DNA of 64,000 bases from Xanthobacter agilis (GTDB lineage: Bacteria > Pseudomonadota > Alphaproteobacteria > Rhizobiales > Xanthobacteraceae): contig NZ_JABWGX010000002.1 in the NCBI RefSeq assembly GCF_021730435.1, positions 124,001 through 188,000 on the forward strand, in the 5' to 3' direction. Numbering within the stretch: the first letter of the stretch is position 1; each line of letters begins with the position of its first letter. The notes beneath the pieces are model-generated. The model made no database searches. It had not been told where the DNA came from and worked only from the letters and a program-made list of their open reading frames with translations. The position numbers were made by a program, and so were the translations under genes. Below are positions 1-10,341 of the stretch, in pieces.

Positions 1-52
1 TCCCGCGTCTTTCCCCTTTCGCGTGGGCGCGGAAATGCTCTAGCCTCCGGCC

Positions 53-967
53 ATGAGCGCCGACATTCCCTTCGATCGCGATTTTGAATCCCCCGCCGGA
101 CAGGTGGTGCCCGTCACGCCGCTGGTGCGGCGCGTGGTGGCGCCCAATCCCTCGGCGTTCACCTTCACCGGCACATGCACCTACATCATCGGCCGCGGTG
201 AAGTGGCGATTCTCGATCCCGGCCCCGACAGCCCGGAGCATGTGGCAACCCTGCTGCAGGCCGTCGCCGGGGAAACCGTGTCCCATGTGGTGGTCACCCA
301 CACCCACCGCGACCATTCACCGGCCGCGGCGGCCGTGAAGGCGGCCACCGGCGCAAAGATAGTGGGTTGCGCGCCCCATCGGGCCGCCCGCCCCCTCCAC
401 ATCGGCGAGATCAACCCCCTTGATGCCAGCGCCGACATGGATTTCGTGCCCGATCATGCGCTGGCCGATGGCGAGATCGTATCCGGCCGCACCTGGACGC
501 TGACCGCCCTCGCGACCCCCGGCCACACCGCCAATCACCTCGCCTTCGCGCTCAAGGAAGACGCCCTTTTGTTCTCCGGCGATCATGTGATGGCATGGGC
601 GACCTCTATCGTGGCGCCGCCGGACGGCGCCATGGGCGATTACATCCACTCCCTCGAACGGCTCGGCCGGCGCGAGGAGCGGGTGTACCTGCCCGGCCAC
701 GGTGGCGCGGTGCGCGATGCGCCGGCGTTCGTGCGCGACTATCTCGACCACCGAATCGCCCGCGAAACCGCGATCCTGCGCGGGCTCGACCGCGCGGCGG
801 AAACCATTCCCGATCTGGTGCGCGGCATCTATATCGGCCTGGATCCGCGCCTGGTGGGAGCCGCCTCCCTCACCGTGCTGGCCCACCTGGAGCATCTGGT
901 GGAGACCGGGCGCGTCACCACCGATGGACCGCCCGCCATCGACGGCCGGTTCCGCCTCCCGTCCTGA
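53..967 (+). CDS. MBL-fold metallo-hydrolase (LACTB2-like)
   Basis: This 304-residue protein belongs to the metallo-beta-lactamase fold hydrolases. The signature THTHRDHSP lies near residue 83 and supplies the His-x-His-x-Asp-His ligands for a two-metal site. Further ligand motifs follow: PGHT near residue 160, SGDH near 175 and PGHGG near 214. The C-terminal quarter is probably the small winged-helix domain found in LACTB2-like members, some of which are endoribonucleases or thioester hydrolases. The substrate cannot be read from the sequence. There is no signal peptide, so it should be cytoplasmic. The start is the ATG at 53, the only good one ahead of the fold. The downstream SRAP gene starts 35 bases after the stop and may be cotranscribed. 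Confidence 0.9.
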   Translation: MSADIPFDRDFESPAGQVVPVTPLVRRVVAPNPSAFTFTGTCTYIIGRGEVAILDPGPDSPEHVATLLQAVAGETVSHVVVTHTHRDHSPAAAAVKAATGAKIVGCAPHRAARPLHIGEINPLDASADMDFVPDHALADGEIVSGRTWTLTALATPGHTANHLAFALKEDALLFSGDHVMAWATSIVAPPDGAMGDYIHSLERLGRREERVYLPGHGGAVRDAPAFVRDYLDHRIARETAILRGLDRAAETIPDLVRGIYIGLDPRLVGAASLTVLAHLEHLVETGRVTTDGPPAIDGRFRLPS

Positions 968-1002
968 GCCGGAGCCGCGCACGCGGCGGAAGGGGAACGC
1001 GC

Positions 1003-1710
1003 ATGTGCGGCCGTTTTGTCCAGCACCGGGCGCCCATCGCCTATGCGGAGCATTTCGGGCTCGATGTGGCGACGCTCCAATTGCCCAATTGCCCGCCCCG
1101 CTACAATGCGGCGCCGACCCAGGACCTGATGGTGGTGCGCCTCAATCCCCACACCGGCGCGCTTGATCTGTCGCTGCTCCGGTGGGGGCTGGTGCCGGTA
1201 TGGGCGAAGGACCCCGGCGGCGGCGCGCGCCTCATCAACGCCCGCTCCGAAAGCGTGGCTGAAAAGCCCACCTTCCGCGACGCGTGGCGCAAGAAACGGC
1301 GCTGTATCGTCCCCGCCGATGGCTTCTACGAATGGCGGCGGCGGAACGGCGCCGCGCAACCCTTCTACATCACCCCCGCCGATGGCGCGCCCATGGCCTT
1401 CGCCGGCCTGTGGGAAGGCTGGAAGGATCCGGCCACGGGCCAGTGGCTGCGCACCTTCACCATCCTCACCTGCGCGGCGAACGAAACTCTGCGCCCGCTG
1501 CATGACCGGATGCCGGTCGTGCTCGCCGAAGCGGACATCTCCCGCTTTCTTGCCGCCGATAATCCGCGTGACCTGCTGCGCCCGGCGCCGGCCGCCCAGC
1601 TCACCTTCTGGCCGGTGTCCCCGGCCGTGAACGCGGTGCGCAACGACGCCGCCGCCCTCATCGCCCCGGTGGCGCCGCCGGACGAAGACGCGACCGATCC
1701 CAGCGCCTGA
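1003..1710 (+). CDS. SOS response-associated peptidase family protein (SRAP/YedK)
   Basis: The protein is 235 residues. It starts MCGRF, so that after Met removal Cys2 becomes the N-terminal nucleophile that SRAP/HMCES/YedK proteins use to crosslink abasic sites in single-stranded DNA. Other family motifs are present in order: PRYNAAPTQ, ARSESVAEKPTF with the conserved Glu, CIVPADGFYEW, and HDRMPVVL with the conserved His. Length is normal for the family. The ATG at 1003 is chosen because a longer reading frame upstream would bury the catalytic Cys, and AGGGGAA precedes it as a ribosome site. The gene follows the MBL hydrolase on the same strand. Its expected role is shielding abasic sites at replication forks. 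Confidence 0.93.
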   Translation: MCGRFVQHRAPIAYAEHFGLDVATLQLPNCPPRYNAAPTQDLMVVRLNPHTGALDLSLLRWGLVPVWAKDPGGGARLINARSESVAEKPTFRDAWRKKRRCIVPADGFYEWRRRNGAAQPFYITPADGAPMAFAGLWEGWKDPATGQWLRTFTILTCAANETLRPLHDRMPVVLAEADISRFLAADNPRDLLRPAPAAQLTFWPVSPAVNAVRNDAAALIAPVAPPDEDATDPSA

Positions 1711-1751
1711 TGAGGGCCGCCCAAGGGCCGCCCAAGGGCCGGCCCCGCCGC

Positions 1752-3038
1752 TCAGAGCGCTTCGCCGCGCAGCAGCTTCGGCACCGCGCCGGTCAGGCCT
1801 GCCGCATCGCGGATGAACAGGCCCTTGAGGCGCGGCATGCGGTCCACCAAGCCGAGCCCCACGTCGCGCAGCGCGCGCAAGGCGTCCGAATGGTTGGAGA
1901 ACAGGCGGTTGAGGCCATCGGTGGCGACCCCCATGGCCAAGGTGTCGAAGCGCCGCCAGCGCTGGTAACGCTCGAGCACCTGGGGCGCGGCGAAATCGAG
2001 CCCGATCCGCGCCGCGTCCGTCACCGCCTCGGCCAGCGCCGCCACATCCCGCAGCCCCATGTTCAACCCCTGCCCCGCGATGGGATGGATGAGATGGGCC
2101 GCATCGCCCACCAGGGCCAAGCGATCGCCGATGAAGCTGCGCGCCATGGAGAAGCCGAGCGGATAGGGGCGCGGCTGCGTCACCGGCTTCACCCAGCCCA
2201 GCCGGTGCCCGAAGCGCTGCTCCAGCTCCTCCTGGAACAGCACCGCCGGCAGCGCTGCCAGGCGCTCCGCATCGGCGGTGCGCTCGGTCCAGACGATGGA
2301 GGAGCGGTTGCCCGGCAGGGGCAGGATGGCGAACGGACCCGGTGGCAGGAAATGCTCCTCGGCCCGCCCCTCGTGCGGGCGCTCGTGCTCCACCGTGAAG
2401 GTGAGCGCGCTTTGGCCATAGCTCCAGGACACGGTGTCGATGCCCGCCATGGAGCGCAAGCGCGAGCGGGCGCCATCGCAGGCCACCAGCAGCCGGGTGG
2501 ACAGGCTTGCGCCGGTCCCGGTGGTGAGCGCCATGGCGACCCCCTCGGGGGCGAACGCGGAGACGCTTTCCGCCTGGAGCTCGATGCCGGCGGCCTCGGC
2601 GGCGTCGATGAGCGCGCCCTGCAGCACCGCGTTCGGCACCATGTGGGCGAAAGCCTCGCCCGGCGCCACGTCGCCGTCGAAGGTCAGGAAGGTGGGGCGC
2701 GCCACGTCCTTGGTGCGGCTGTCGGTGACCACCATGGATTGGATCGGCTGCGCCGCGGCCTCGATTCGCGGCCACGCGCCGAGCACGGTGAGCATGCGCC
2801 GCCCGCAGGCGGCGATGGCGGAACAGCGTTGGTCATCGATCGCCGGCTCGGCCAGGGCGGGATCGAGCAAAGTGATCCGGGCGTCGGCGCCGAGCCCCTG
2901 CCGCAGCGCCAGAGCGAGGCTGAGCCCCGCCATCCCGCCGCCGACGATCGCCACGTCGAACAGCACCGCCGGGGCAAGAAAGACGCCCGCTCCGGTATAA
3001 GGCGAGGGGGCGACGGCAGGCTCGGACAGGCCACTCAT
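1752..3038 (-). CDS. UbiH/UbiF/COQ6-family FAD-dependent hydroxylase (ubiquinone biosynthesis)
   Basis: This 428-residue flavoprotein monooxygenase has the N-terminal dinucleotide-binding motif IVGGGMAG near residue 30. A second FAD motif, GDAAHLIHPIAGQGLN, lies around residues 310-330 and is diagnostic for the UbiH/UbiF/VisC/COQ6 group. These enzymes hydroxylate the aromatic ring of ubiquinone precursors at the membrane using O2 and NAD(P)H. Which ring position this one targets cannot be decided by eye, because alphaproteobacteria use UbiL, UbiM and other relatives with overlapping specificity. About 25 residues precede the FAD fold. The gene is divergent from tesB, with about 220 bases between the two starts. 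Confidence 0.88.
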   Translation of the reverse strand: MSGLSEPAVAPSPYTGAGVFLAPAVLFDVAIVGGGMAGLSLALALRQGLGADARITLLDPALAEPAIDDQRCSAIAACGRRMLTVLGAWPRIEAAAQPIQSMVVTDSRTKDVARPTFLTFDGDVAPGEAFAHMVPNAVLQGALIDAAEAAGIELQAESVSAFAPEGVAMALTTGTGASLSTRLLVACDGARSRLRSMAGIDTVSWSYGQSALTFTVEHERPHEGRAEEHFLPPGPFAILPLPGNRSSIVWTERTADAERLAALPAVLFQEELEQRFGHRLGWVKPVTQPRPYPLGFSMARSFIGDRLALVGDAAHLIHPIAGQGLNMGLRDVAALAEAVTDAARIGLDFAAPQVLERYQRWRRFDTLAMGVATDGLNRLFSNHSDALRALRDVGLGLVDRMPRLKGLFIRDAAGLTGAVPKLLRGEAL

Positions 3039-3256
3039 GGACGGATCTCCTTACGCGGTCTTAGGGTTCGGGCCGACCCAGGCCCTGGTCTTCCCAGGGC
3101 CCCTCCAACCGGCCAGGACCGGTTGCGCCCCAAACGACATGCACTTCACCTATACGGACTTGACGCACCTTGGGGACGCGTGGCGTGTTCGTGCCTCGTC
3201 ATCCTCGCCCCCGACGCCCGTTTCGGCGCGTCGCGAGCTCCGCCAAGGCCATCGCC

Positions 3257-4132
3257 ATGACCGACACGCCGTCTTCCGACGTTGCAGCGCTTCTGTCCAT
3301 CCTCGACCTGGAGCAATTGGAGATCAATCTGTTCCGCGGTCGCAGCGGCAATCCGGGTGGCGGACGTGTGTTCGGCGGTCAGGTGGTGGCCCAGGCGCTG
3401 GTCGCGGCGCGCCGCACCGTCGATGCCCCGCGCCTCACCCATTCCCTGCACGGCTATTTCCTGCTCGGCGGCGACCCCACCATTCCCATCGTCTATGAGG
3501 TGGACCGCATCCGCGACGGACGCTCCTTCACCACCCGGCGGGTGGTGGCCATCCAGCACGGCAAGGCCATCTTTTCCATGGCGGTGTCGTTCGAGCTGGA
3601 AGAAGGCGGGCTTGAGCACCAGAACACCATGCCCGACGTACCCATGCCGGAGGATCTGCCGCCCGACGACGTCTGGCGGGCGCGCCTGCTGGAGCGTTTC
3701 CCCGAGGCGGCGCAGCGGGACTGGATGGCGATCCGCCCGCTGGAGATCCGCCCCCTGTCCCTCGACCCGGCCTATCTCGGCAGCGCCGGCGTCAAGCCGA
3801 GCCTGTGGGTGCGGGCGCGCACGCCGCTGCCGGACGACCTGCCCACGCATCAGGCAGTCTTGGCCTTCGCCTCGGACTTCTCGCTGCTCCAGGCCGCGCT
3901 CCTGCCCCACGGCCGATCGGTGTTCGACCGCGACCTGCAGGTGGCGAGCCTCGACCACGCCCTGTGGTTCCATCGCCCGTTCCGGGCCGACGAATGGCTG
4001 CTCTACAGCCAGGAAAGTCCTGCGGCTTTCGGATCCCGCGGCTTCTGCCGGGGCGAGTTCTTCACCCGCGACGGCGTCCTCGTAGCCTCGGCCGCACAGG
4101 AAGGACTCATGCGCCACGTCATCGCCAAATGA
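3257..4132 (+). CDS. tesB: acyl-CoA thioesterase II
   Basis: The 291-residue protein is a double-hotdog TesB thioesterase that hydrolyses acyl-CoA to free fatty acid and CoA. The N-terminal hotdog carries GGRVFGGQVVAQAL and HSLHGYFL. The C-terminal hotdog carries HQAVLAFASDFSLL with the catalytic Asp, SLDHALWFHRPFR, and a final AQEGLMR segment with the catalytic Gln. Length matches E. coli TesB (about 286 residues). The ATG at 3257 begins the family N-terminus, which reads MTDTPSSDVAALLSIL; in-frame sequence back to 3170 does not look coding. A GC hairpin at 4157-4178 follows the stop. Confidence 0.93.
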   Translation: MTDTPSSDVAALLSILDLEQLEINLFRGRSGNPGGGRVFGGQVVAQALVAARRTVDAPRLTHSLHGYFLLGGDPTIPIVYEVDRIRDGRSFTTRRVVAIQHGKAIFSMAVSFELEEGGLEHQNTMPDVPMPEDLPPDDVWRARLLERFPEAAQRDWMAIRPLEIRPLSLDPAYLGSAGVKPSLWVRARTPLPDDLPTHQAVLAFASDFSLLQAALLPHGRSVFDRDLQVASLDHALWFHRPFRADEWLLYSQESPAAFGSRGFCRGEFFTRDGVLVASAAQEGLMRHVIAK

Positions 4133-4814
<682 letters not shown>

Positions 4815-4843
4815 GCCTTACCTCTTTCACGGAGCCATATTCC

Positions 4844-6202
4844 ATGACGTTCAAGACGTGGACCCGCGCGGGTGTTCCCGCGCTGCTGGCGGCGGCGGCC
4901 TTCGCCCTGCCAGCCCTTGCCCAGCCCGACATGGCGCCGGCCGCCGCCTCTCCCGCCGCCGCCGCCGTCTCGACCGTGAACAAGGGCGATGTGTCCTGGA
5001 TGATGACCTCCACGGTCCTCGTCCTGCTGATGACCGTTCCCGGCCTCGCCCTGTTCTACGGCGGCCTGGTGCGTGCCAAGAACATGCTGTCCATCCTCAT
5101 GCAGGTTCTGACCATCACCGCGGTGATGATGCTGGTATGGGCGATCTACGGCTACTCGCTGGCCTTCACCTCCGGCAACGCCTTCATCGGCGGCTTCAGC
5201 AAGGCGTTCCTCGCGGGCGTCTCGGTGGACAGCCTGGCCGACACCTTCACCAAGGGCGTGCAGATCCCCGAATTCGTCTTCATCGCCTTCCAGATGACGT
5301 TCGCGGCCATCACCCCGGCGCTCGCCATCGGCGCGTTCGCCGAGCGCATGAAGTTCCCGGCGGTGATCCTGTTCGCCGTGCTGTGGGTCACCTTCGTCTA
5401 CTTCCCGATCGCCCACATGGTGTGGTTCTCGGAAGGCTACCTGTTCACCCTGGGCGCCCTCGACTTCGCCGGCGGCACCGTGGTGCACATCAACGCCGGT
5501 GTCGCCGGCCTCGTCGGCTGTCTCATCGTCGGCAAGCGCATCGGCTACGGCAAGGAGCAGCTTCCGCCCCACTCGCTGGCCTTCACCATGGTCGGCGCCT
5601 CCCTGCTGTGGGTCGGCTGGTTCGGCTTCAACGTGGGTTCGAACCTCGAAGCCAACGGCCTTGCCACCCTGGTCATGATCAACACCTTCCTCGCCACCGC
5701 CGGCGCCGTCGTGGGCTGGCTGGTGATCGAGTGGCTGGTGCGCGGCAAGCCCTCCATGCTCGGCGGCGCGTCGGGCGCGGTGGCCGGCCTCGTGGCCATC
5801 ACCCCGGCCTGCGGCGCCTCCGGCCCCATGGGCGCGATCGTGCTCGGCATCGTCGCGGCGCTGATCTGCTTCTTCTTCTGCACCGCGGTGAAGAATGCGC
5901 TCGGCTATGACGACAGCCTCGATGTGTTCGGCGTGCACGGCATCGGCGGCATCATCGGCGCCATCGCCACCGGTATCCTGGTGTCTCCCGCGCTCGGCGG
6001 CGGCGGCGTGGCCGACTACGACATGGCCCATCAGGTGTGGGTGCAGACCCAGGCCACCCTCGTGACCCTGGTGTGGTCGGGCGTGGTGTCGGCCATCATC
6101 TTCTTCGTGCTCAACATCATCATCGGCCTCAGGCCGTCGGTGGACGTGGAGCGCGAGGGCCTCGACATCAACGAGCACGGCGAGCGCGCCTACCACTCGT
6201 GA
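4844..6202 (+). CDS. amtB: ammonium transporter AmtB
   Basis: The 452-residue protein is an Amt/Rh ammonium channel of the inner membrane. It has an N-terminal signal sequence ending near ALPALAQ, followed by eleven hydrophobic segments. Family landmarks are the LALFYGGLVRAKN segment, the two pore histidines in GGTVVHINAG and FGVHGIGGIIG, and the cytoplasmic tail LRPSVDVEREGLD. It conducts NH4+/NH3 and is plugged by GlnK. The ATG at 4844 has a GGAG ribosome site about 10 bases upstream and starts a normal signal peptide; a TTG at 4811 in frame is less likely. It forms an operon with glnK and is followed by a strong terminator at 6294. Confidence 0.95.
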   Translation: MTFKTWTRAGVPALLAAAAFALPALAQPDMAPAAASPAAAAVSTVNKGDVSWMMTSTVLVLLMTVPGLALFYGGLVRAKNMLSILMQVLTITAVMMLVWAIYGYSLAFTSGNAFIGGFSKAFLAGVSVDSLADTFTKGVQIPEFVFIAFQMTFAAITPALAIGAFAERMKFPAVILFAVLWVTFVYFPIAHMVWFSEGYLFTLGALDFAGGTVVHINAGVAGLVGCLIVGKRIGYGKEQLPPHSLAFTMVGASLLWVGWFGFNVGSNLEANGLATLVMINTFLATAGAVVGWLVIEWLVRGKPSMLGGASGAVAGLVAITPACGASGPMGAIVLGIVAALICFFFCTAVKNALGYDDSLDVFGVHGIGGIIGAIATGILVSPALGGGGVADYDMAHQVWVQTQATLVTLVWSGVVSAIIFFVLNIIIGLRPSVDVEREGLDINEHGERAYHS

Positions 6203-6293
6203 GCGCGACGCGCTGAGTTCCCCGGGGGCGCCCGCCGCCCCCGGCCCTGTCCCGGTCCTGTCCGGTCTCAAATCAATAAGAGGGGAACCAACG

Positions 6294-6326
6294 GACCCCG
6301 GCGCCTCGCGGTGCCGGGGTCTTTTT
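6294..6326 (+). terminator. Rho-independent terminator of glnK-amtB
   Basis: A perfect 9-base stem, GACCCCGGC / GCCGGGGTC (6294-6302 and 6313-6321), has a 10-base loop and is followed by CTTTTTG. The T-run on the + strand fits termination of the glnK-amtB transcript about 90 bases after the amtB stop. Confidence 0.88.
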
Positions 6327-6341
6327 GCGTCCGGAACGGCA

Positions 6342-6395
6342 CCCATTCCGCGCCCATTCCGCGCCCATTCCGCGCCCAAGACGCGCCCATGACGC
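6342..6395. repeat. short tandem repeat, 11-base unit
   Basis: Three exact copies of CCCATTCCGCG run from 6342 to 6374. They are followed by degenerate copies (CCCAAGACGCG and CCCATGACGC). The repeat lies just after the amtB terminator in non-coding DNA. Confidence 0.75.
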
Positions 6396-6696
6396 TCCCG
6401 CGGCGCGCCGCCTGCATCTGCGCCCTTTCCCCGGCCCCGGACGCCTGCTAGAAGCCGACCTTCGGATTGATTTCACACGGCCCGAGGATGACAGACGTCG
6501 CCAAGGCCCCACGCCCGTGGGGTGGAACGCCATCGCCGCGCCCGGCCACGCCGCGCTTCCAGGAGCGGCGCGGTGCCGGAGCGCGAATTATCGGCCCGGC
6601 TTCCCGCCGGCGCGGCTGACGCGCGCGGGGGAGCCGGGACCTTATCGCCGCGTTCCGCCCATCGGCCGCCTCCGGCCCCATTTCCCGAGCCCGTTC

Positions 6697-9600
6697 ATGA
6701 CCGACAACACGCCCTCCGCCACGCCCGACTATTCCAAGACCCTGCTGCTGCCGGAAACCCAGTTTCCCATGCGCGGCGGCCTGCCCAAGAAGGAGCCGGA
6801 GCTGCTGGAGCGCTGGAAGCGCCTCGGCCTCTACACCCGCCTGCGCGAGGCGGGGCGCGGACGCCCGCGCTTCGTGCTCCACGACGGCCCGCCCTATGCC
6901 AATGGCAACATCCACATCGGCCACGCCCTCAACAAGATCCTGAAGGACGTGGTGACGCGCTCCCAACAGATGCTGGGCCACGATTCCAATTATGTGCCCG
7001 GCTGGGACTGCCACGGCCTGCCCATCGAGTGGAAGATCGAGGAAGAGAACTACCGCAAGAAGGGCAAGTCCAAGCCCGACTTCGCCGACGCCACGGCTAT
7101 GGTGGCGTTCCGCCAGGAGTGCCGCGCCTTCGCCCAGCACTGGCTCGACATCCAGCGCGAGGAGTTCAAGCGCCTGGGCGTCGAAGGCGATTGGGACCAC
7201 CCCTACACCACCATGGCGTTCGCGGCGGAAGCCCAGATCGCCCGCGAGATCATGAAGTTCGCTGAAAACGGCCTGCTCTATCGCGGCTCCAAGCCGGTGA
7301 TGTGGTCGGTGGTGGAAAAGACCGCCTTGGCCGAGGCCGAAGTGGAATACCAGGACTTCACGAGCGACACGGTGTGGGTGAAGTTCCCGGTGGTTCCTCA
7401 TGGTGACGATGAGGGAAACCACTTGGAAGCAGATGCGCTCGCCGGTGCGAGCGTCGTCATCTGGACAACGACCCCCTGGACTTTGCCGGGCAATCGGGCC
7501 ATCAGCTACTCATCCAGGATTTCCTATGGCCTATATGAAGTTACAGATGCTCCAGCCGATAACTGGGGCAAAGCCGGGGATAAATTGATCCTTGCAGATA
7601 AATTGGCTGCGGATGTATTTCGACAAGCGAAGGTTTTGAGCTTCACACGGCTGAGTGACGTTCCCGCTCACACTCTGGAAGACCTCTGGTGCATGCACCC
7701 ACTTCGACCGAAGAAGGAAGCAGGGACTGGATTTTTCGGCGCGTCGTTTTTTGGGCACTCCTTCCGCGGAGCCGAAGCTCCATATTCCTTCCCGGTCCCG
7801 CTGCTCGACGGCGACCACGTGACGGATGATGCCGGCACCGGTTTCGTCCACACCGCCCCCGGCCACGGCCGCGAGGATTTCGAGATCTGGACCCAGCACC
7901 GCCGCTGGCTGGAGGAGCGCGGCATCAGCCCCGCCATCCCCTACACGGTGGATGCGGACTCCTTCTACACGCCCCAGGCCCCCGGCTTCGAGGGCCGGCG
8001 CGTCATCACCGAGAAGGGCGAGAAGGGCGACGCCAACCCGGCGGTCATCGAGGCCCTGGTGGCGGCCGGCAACCTGCTGGCGCGCGGGCGGGTGAAGCAC
8101 CAGTATCCCCACTCCTGGCGCTCCAAGAAGCCGGTGATCTTCCGCAACACGCCGCAATGGTTCATCGCCATGGACCAGGACATCCGCAATGGCGACGGCA
8201 CCGCGGCGCCGCGCCCGGCCACCCTCGACGGCAACGTGCCCGACACTTTGCGCGAGCGCGCGCTCGCCGGCATCAAGACCGTGGAATGGGTGCCGGCGGC
8301 GGGCGAGAACCGCATCACCGGCATGATCGCCAACCGGCCCGATTGGGTGGTCTCGCGCCAGCGCGCCTGGGGCGTGCCCATCACCGTGTTCGTGCGGGAA
8401 GTGGGCGATGGCTCGGTGGAGATCCTGCACGACGGCGAGGTCAACGCCCGTGTCGCCGCGGCCTTCGAGGAAGAAGGCGCGGACGCCTGGTTCAAGGAGA
8501 ATGCGGCCGAGCGCTTTCTCCGCGAACGCGCAGACGAGGGCTGGGTGAAGGTGAACGACGTCCTGGACGTGTGGTTCGACAGCGGCTCCACCCACACCTT
8601 CACCCTGGAGGTACGCGACGACCTGAAGGCCGTGCGGGCGCCCGAGGGCAAGGACAAGGTGATGTATCTGGAGGGCTCGGACCAGCATCGCGGCTGGTTC
8701 CATTCCTCCCTGCTGGAGAGCTGCGGCACCCGCGGCCGCCCGCCCTATGACGCGGTGCTGACCCACGGCTTCGTGCTGGACGAGGACGGGCGCAAGATGT
8801 CCAAGTCGCTGGGCAACGTCACCTCGCCCCAGGACGTCATCAAGACCTCTGGCGCCGACATCCTGCGCCTGTGGGTGTGCGCCTCCGATTATTCGGACGA
8901 TCTGAGGATCGGCCCGGAGATCCTGAAGACCACCGCCGACACCTATCGCAAATTGCGCAACACCATCCGCTGGCTGCTCGGCTCGCTGCACCACTACCGG
9001 CCGGAAGAGCGGGTGGCGTTCGCCGACATGCCGTCGCTGGAGCGCTTCATCCTGCACCGCCTGTCGGAGCTGGACGGGGAGATCCGCGCCGCCTACCGCG
9101 CCTTCGACTACAAGAAGGTGCACGCGCTGCTCACGCAGTTCATGAACATCGAGCTGTCCGCCTTCTATTTCGACGTGCGCAAGGACGCGCTCTATTGCGA
9201 TCCCCTGTCCTCGCGCACCCGCAAGGCCTGCCTGACGGTGCTGGACGAGACCTTCAACCGGGTGGTCGCATGGCTCGCGCCCATCATGCCCTTCACCACG
9301 GAAGAGGCGTACATCGCCCGCACCGGGGATGAGGACGGCTCGGTGCACCTGCTGGCCTTCCCCGAGACCCCGGAAAGCTGGCGCGATCCGGCACTGGCGG
9401 AAAAATGGCGCAAGGCGCGGCAGGTGCGGCGGGTGGTGCTCGGCGCGCTGGAGGTGGAGCGGGCGCAAAAGCGCATGGGCTCCTCGCTTGAGGCGGCCCC
9501 GGTGGTCTATGTGACCGACGCCGGGCTGGCCGACGCCTTCGACGGGCTCGACCTGGCCGAGATCTGCATCACCAGCGCCGCGACCCTGGTGCGCGCGGAC

Positions 9601-9789
9601 GGCCCGGCCACAGCGTTCCGCCTCGCCGAAGTGCCCGGGGTCGCGGTGGTGCCGACCCGCGCCGAGGGCCGCAAATGCGCCCGCTCCTGGAAGATTTCCC
9701 CGGAGGTGGGCGCCGATCCCGAATATCCGGACGTGACGCCGCGCGACGCGGCCGCTCTCCGGGAATTCCATGCCGCCACCGCGCAATGA
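6697..9789 (+). CDS. ileS: isoleucyl-tRNA synthetase
   Basis: This 1030-residue class I synthetase charges tRNA-Ile. The HIGH motif is in [14 protein letters not shown] (about residue 70) and KMSKS is in [10 protein letters not shown]. The CP1 editing domain holds [13 protein letters not shown] and [12 protein letters not shown], so proofreading of Val should be intact. The stretch encoded by about 7395-7795 (residues about 233-366) uses different codons and is far less GC-rich than the rest. It also appears to carry an extra 20 or so residues between HPLR and FPVPLL. The C-terminal zinc motif is degenerate (KCARSW). The ATG at 6697 begins the family N-terminus. lspA follows within 16 bases, so the two are probably cotranscribed. 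Confidence 0.96.
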   Translation: MTDNTPSATPDYSKTLLLPETQFPMRGGLPKKEPELLERWKRLGLYTRLREAGRGRPRFVLHDGPPYANGNIHIGHALNKILKDVVTRSQQMLGHDSNYVPGWDCHGLPIEWKIEEENYRKKGKSKPDFADATAMVAFRQECRAFAQHWLDIQREEFKRLGVEGDWDHPYTTMAFAAEAQIAREIMKFAENGLLYRGSKPVMWSVVEKTALAEAEVEYQDFTSDTVWVKFPVVPHGDDEGNHLEADALAGASVVIWTTTPWTLPGNRAISYSSRISYGLYEVTDAPADNWGKAGDKLILADKLAADVFRQAKVLSFTRLSDVPAHTLEDLWCMHPLRPKKEAGTGFFGASFFGHSFRGAEAPYSFPVPLLDGDHVTDDAGTGFVHTAPGHGREDFEIWTQHRRWLEERGISPAIPYTVDADSFYTPQAPGFEGRRVITEKGEKGDANPAVIEALVAAGNLLARGRVKHQYPHSWRSKKPVIFRNTPQWFIAMDQDIRNGDGTAAPRPATLDGNVPDTLRERALAGIKTVEWVPAAGENRITGMIANRPDWVVSRQRAWGVPITVFVREVGDGSVEILHDGEVNARVAAAFEEEGADAWFKENAAERFLRERADEGWVKVNDVLDVWFDSGSTHTFTLEVRDDLKAVRAPEGKDKVMYLEGSDQHRGWFHSSLLESCGTRGRPPYDAVLTHGFVLDEDGRKMSKSLGNVTSPQDVIKTSGADILRLWVCASDYSDDLRIGPEILKTTADTYRKLRNTIRWLLGSLHHYRPEERVAFADMPSLERFILHRLSELDGEIRAAYRAFDYKKVHALLTQFMNIELSAFYFDVRKDALYCDPLSSRTRKACLTVLDETFNRVVAWLAPIMPFTTEEAYIARTGDEDGSVHLLAFPETPESWRDPALAEKWRKARQVRRVVLGALEVERAQKRMGSSLEAAPVVYVTDAGLADAFDGLDLAEICITSAATLVRADGPATAFRLAEVPGVAVVPTRAEGRKCARSWKISPEVGADPEYPDVTPRDAAALREFHAATAQ

Positions 9790-9805
9790 GGCTGGGAGGC
9801 CCGAC

Positions 9806-10330
9806 ATGTCCCGTATCCGCCTGGGGCTTCTGACGGCGTTCCTGGTGCTGGTGGCCGATCAGGTCACCAAGACCTGGGCCATTGGCTTCATGGCGGCGCA
9901 CGGGCCGGGCCTCGTTCCGGTCGCGCCGATCCTCGACCTCGTCGCATTGTGGAACGCCGGCATCAGCTATGGCCTGTTTCCCCAGGGCGAGACCGGCCGC
10001 TGGGTGCTGGTGGCCATCAAGGTCGTGGCGGCGCTGGCGTTCGCCCTGTGGCTGACCCGCGCCCAGCGCCCGGCCGAGGCCCTGGGCCTCGGCCTGCTGA
10101 TCGGCGGCGCCCTCGGCAATGCGGTGGACCGGGTGGTCTACGGGGCGGTGTTCGATTTCATCTCGCTGCACGCCGGCGGTTACCGCTGGTATGTGTTCAA
10201 CGTGGCGGATATCGCGGTCGTTGGCGGCGTCGGCCTGCTGCTTTATGATGCTTTTTTCGGGCGCGCCTCAAAAACGCCGCCCTCGCCGACCCCAATGCGA
10301 TCCCAATCTGAAGCAGAGCGCGAGCCATGA
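9806..10330 (+). CDS. lspA: lipoprotein signal peptidase (signal peptidase II)
   Basis: This 174-residue inner-membrane aspartyl protease removes signal peptides from diacylglyceryl-modified prolipoproteins. Four hydrophobic segments are visible. The two catalytic Asp motifs are present: GGALGNAVDRVVYGAVFDF and FNVADIAVVGG. The early VADQVTK motif is also conserved. The ATG at 9806 has GGGAGG directly upstream; an earlier in-frame ATG overlapping ileS lacks one. Likely substrates encoded in this window are the lipoproteins at 14327 and 63117. The stop overlaps an ATG of the next frame (ATGA). Confidence 0.95.
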   Translation: MSRIRLGLLTAFLVLVADQVTKTWAIGFMAAHGPGLVPVAPILDLVALWNAGISYGLFPQGETGRWVLVAIKVVAALAFALWLTRAQRPAEALGLGLLIGGALGNAVDRVVYGAVFDFISLHAGGYRWYVFNVADIAVVGGVGLLLYDAFFGRASKTPPSPTPMRSQSEAEREP

Positions 10331-10341
10331 GAGGGAGCACC

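Larger units (their letters stand above)
6203..6696. other. intergenic region amtB-ileS
   Basis: This 494-base gap contains the amtB terminator (6294-6326) and a short tandem repeat (6342-6395). The remaining sequence before ileS has no gene or clear promoter that I can support. An open frame runs through it into ileS, but its composition does not look coding. Confidence 0.55.

Noticed and set aside
829-2775. A 648-codon minus-strand frame covering parts of three genes
   Set aside because: It crosses the SRAP gene and runs out of frame with the FAD hydroxylase; no family match is visible.
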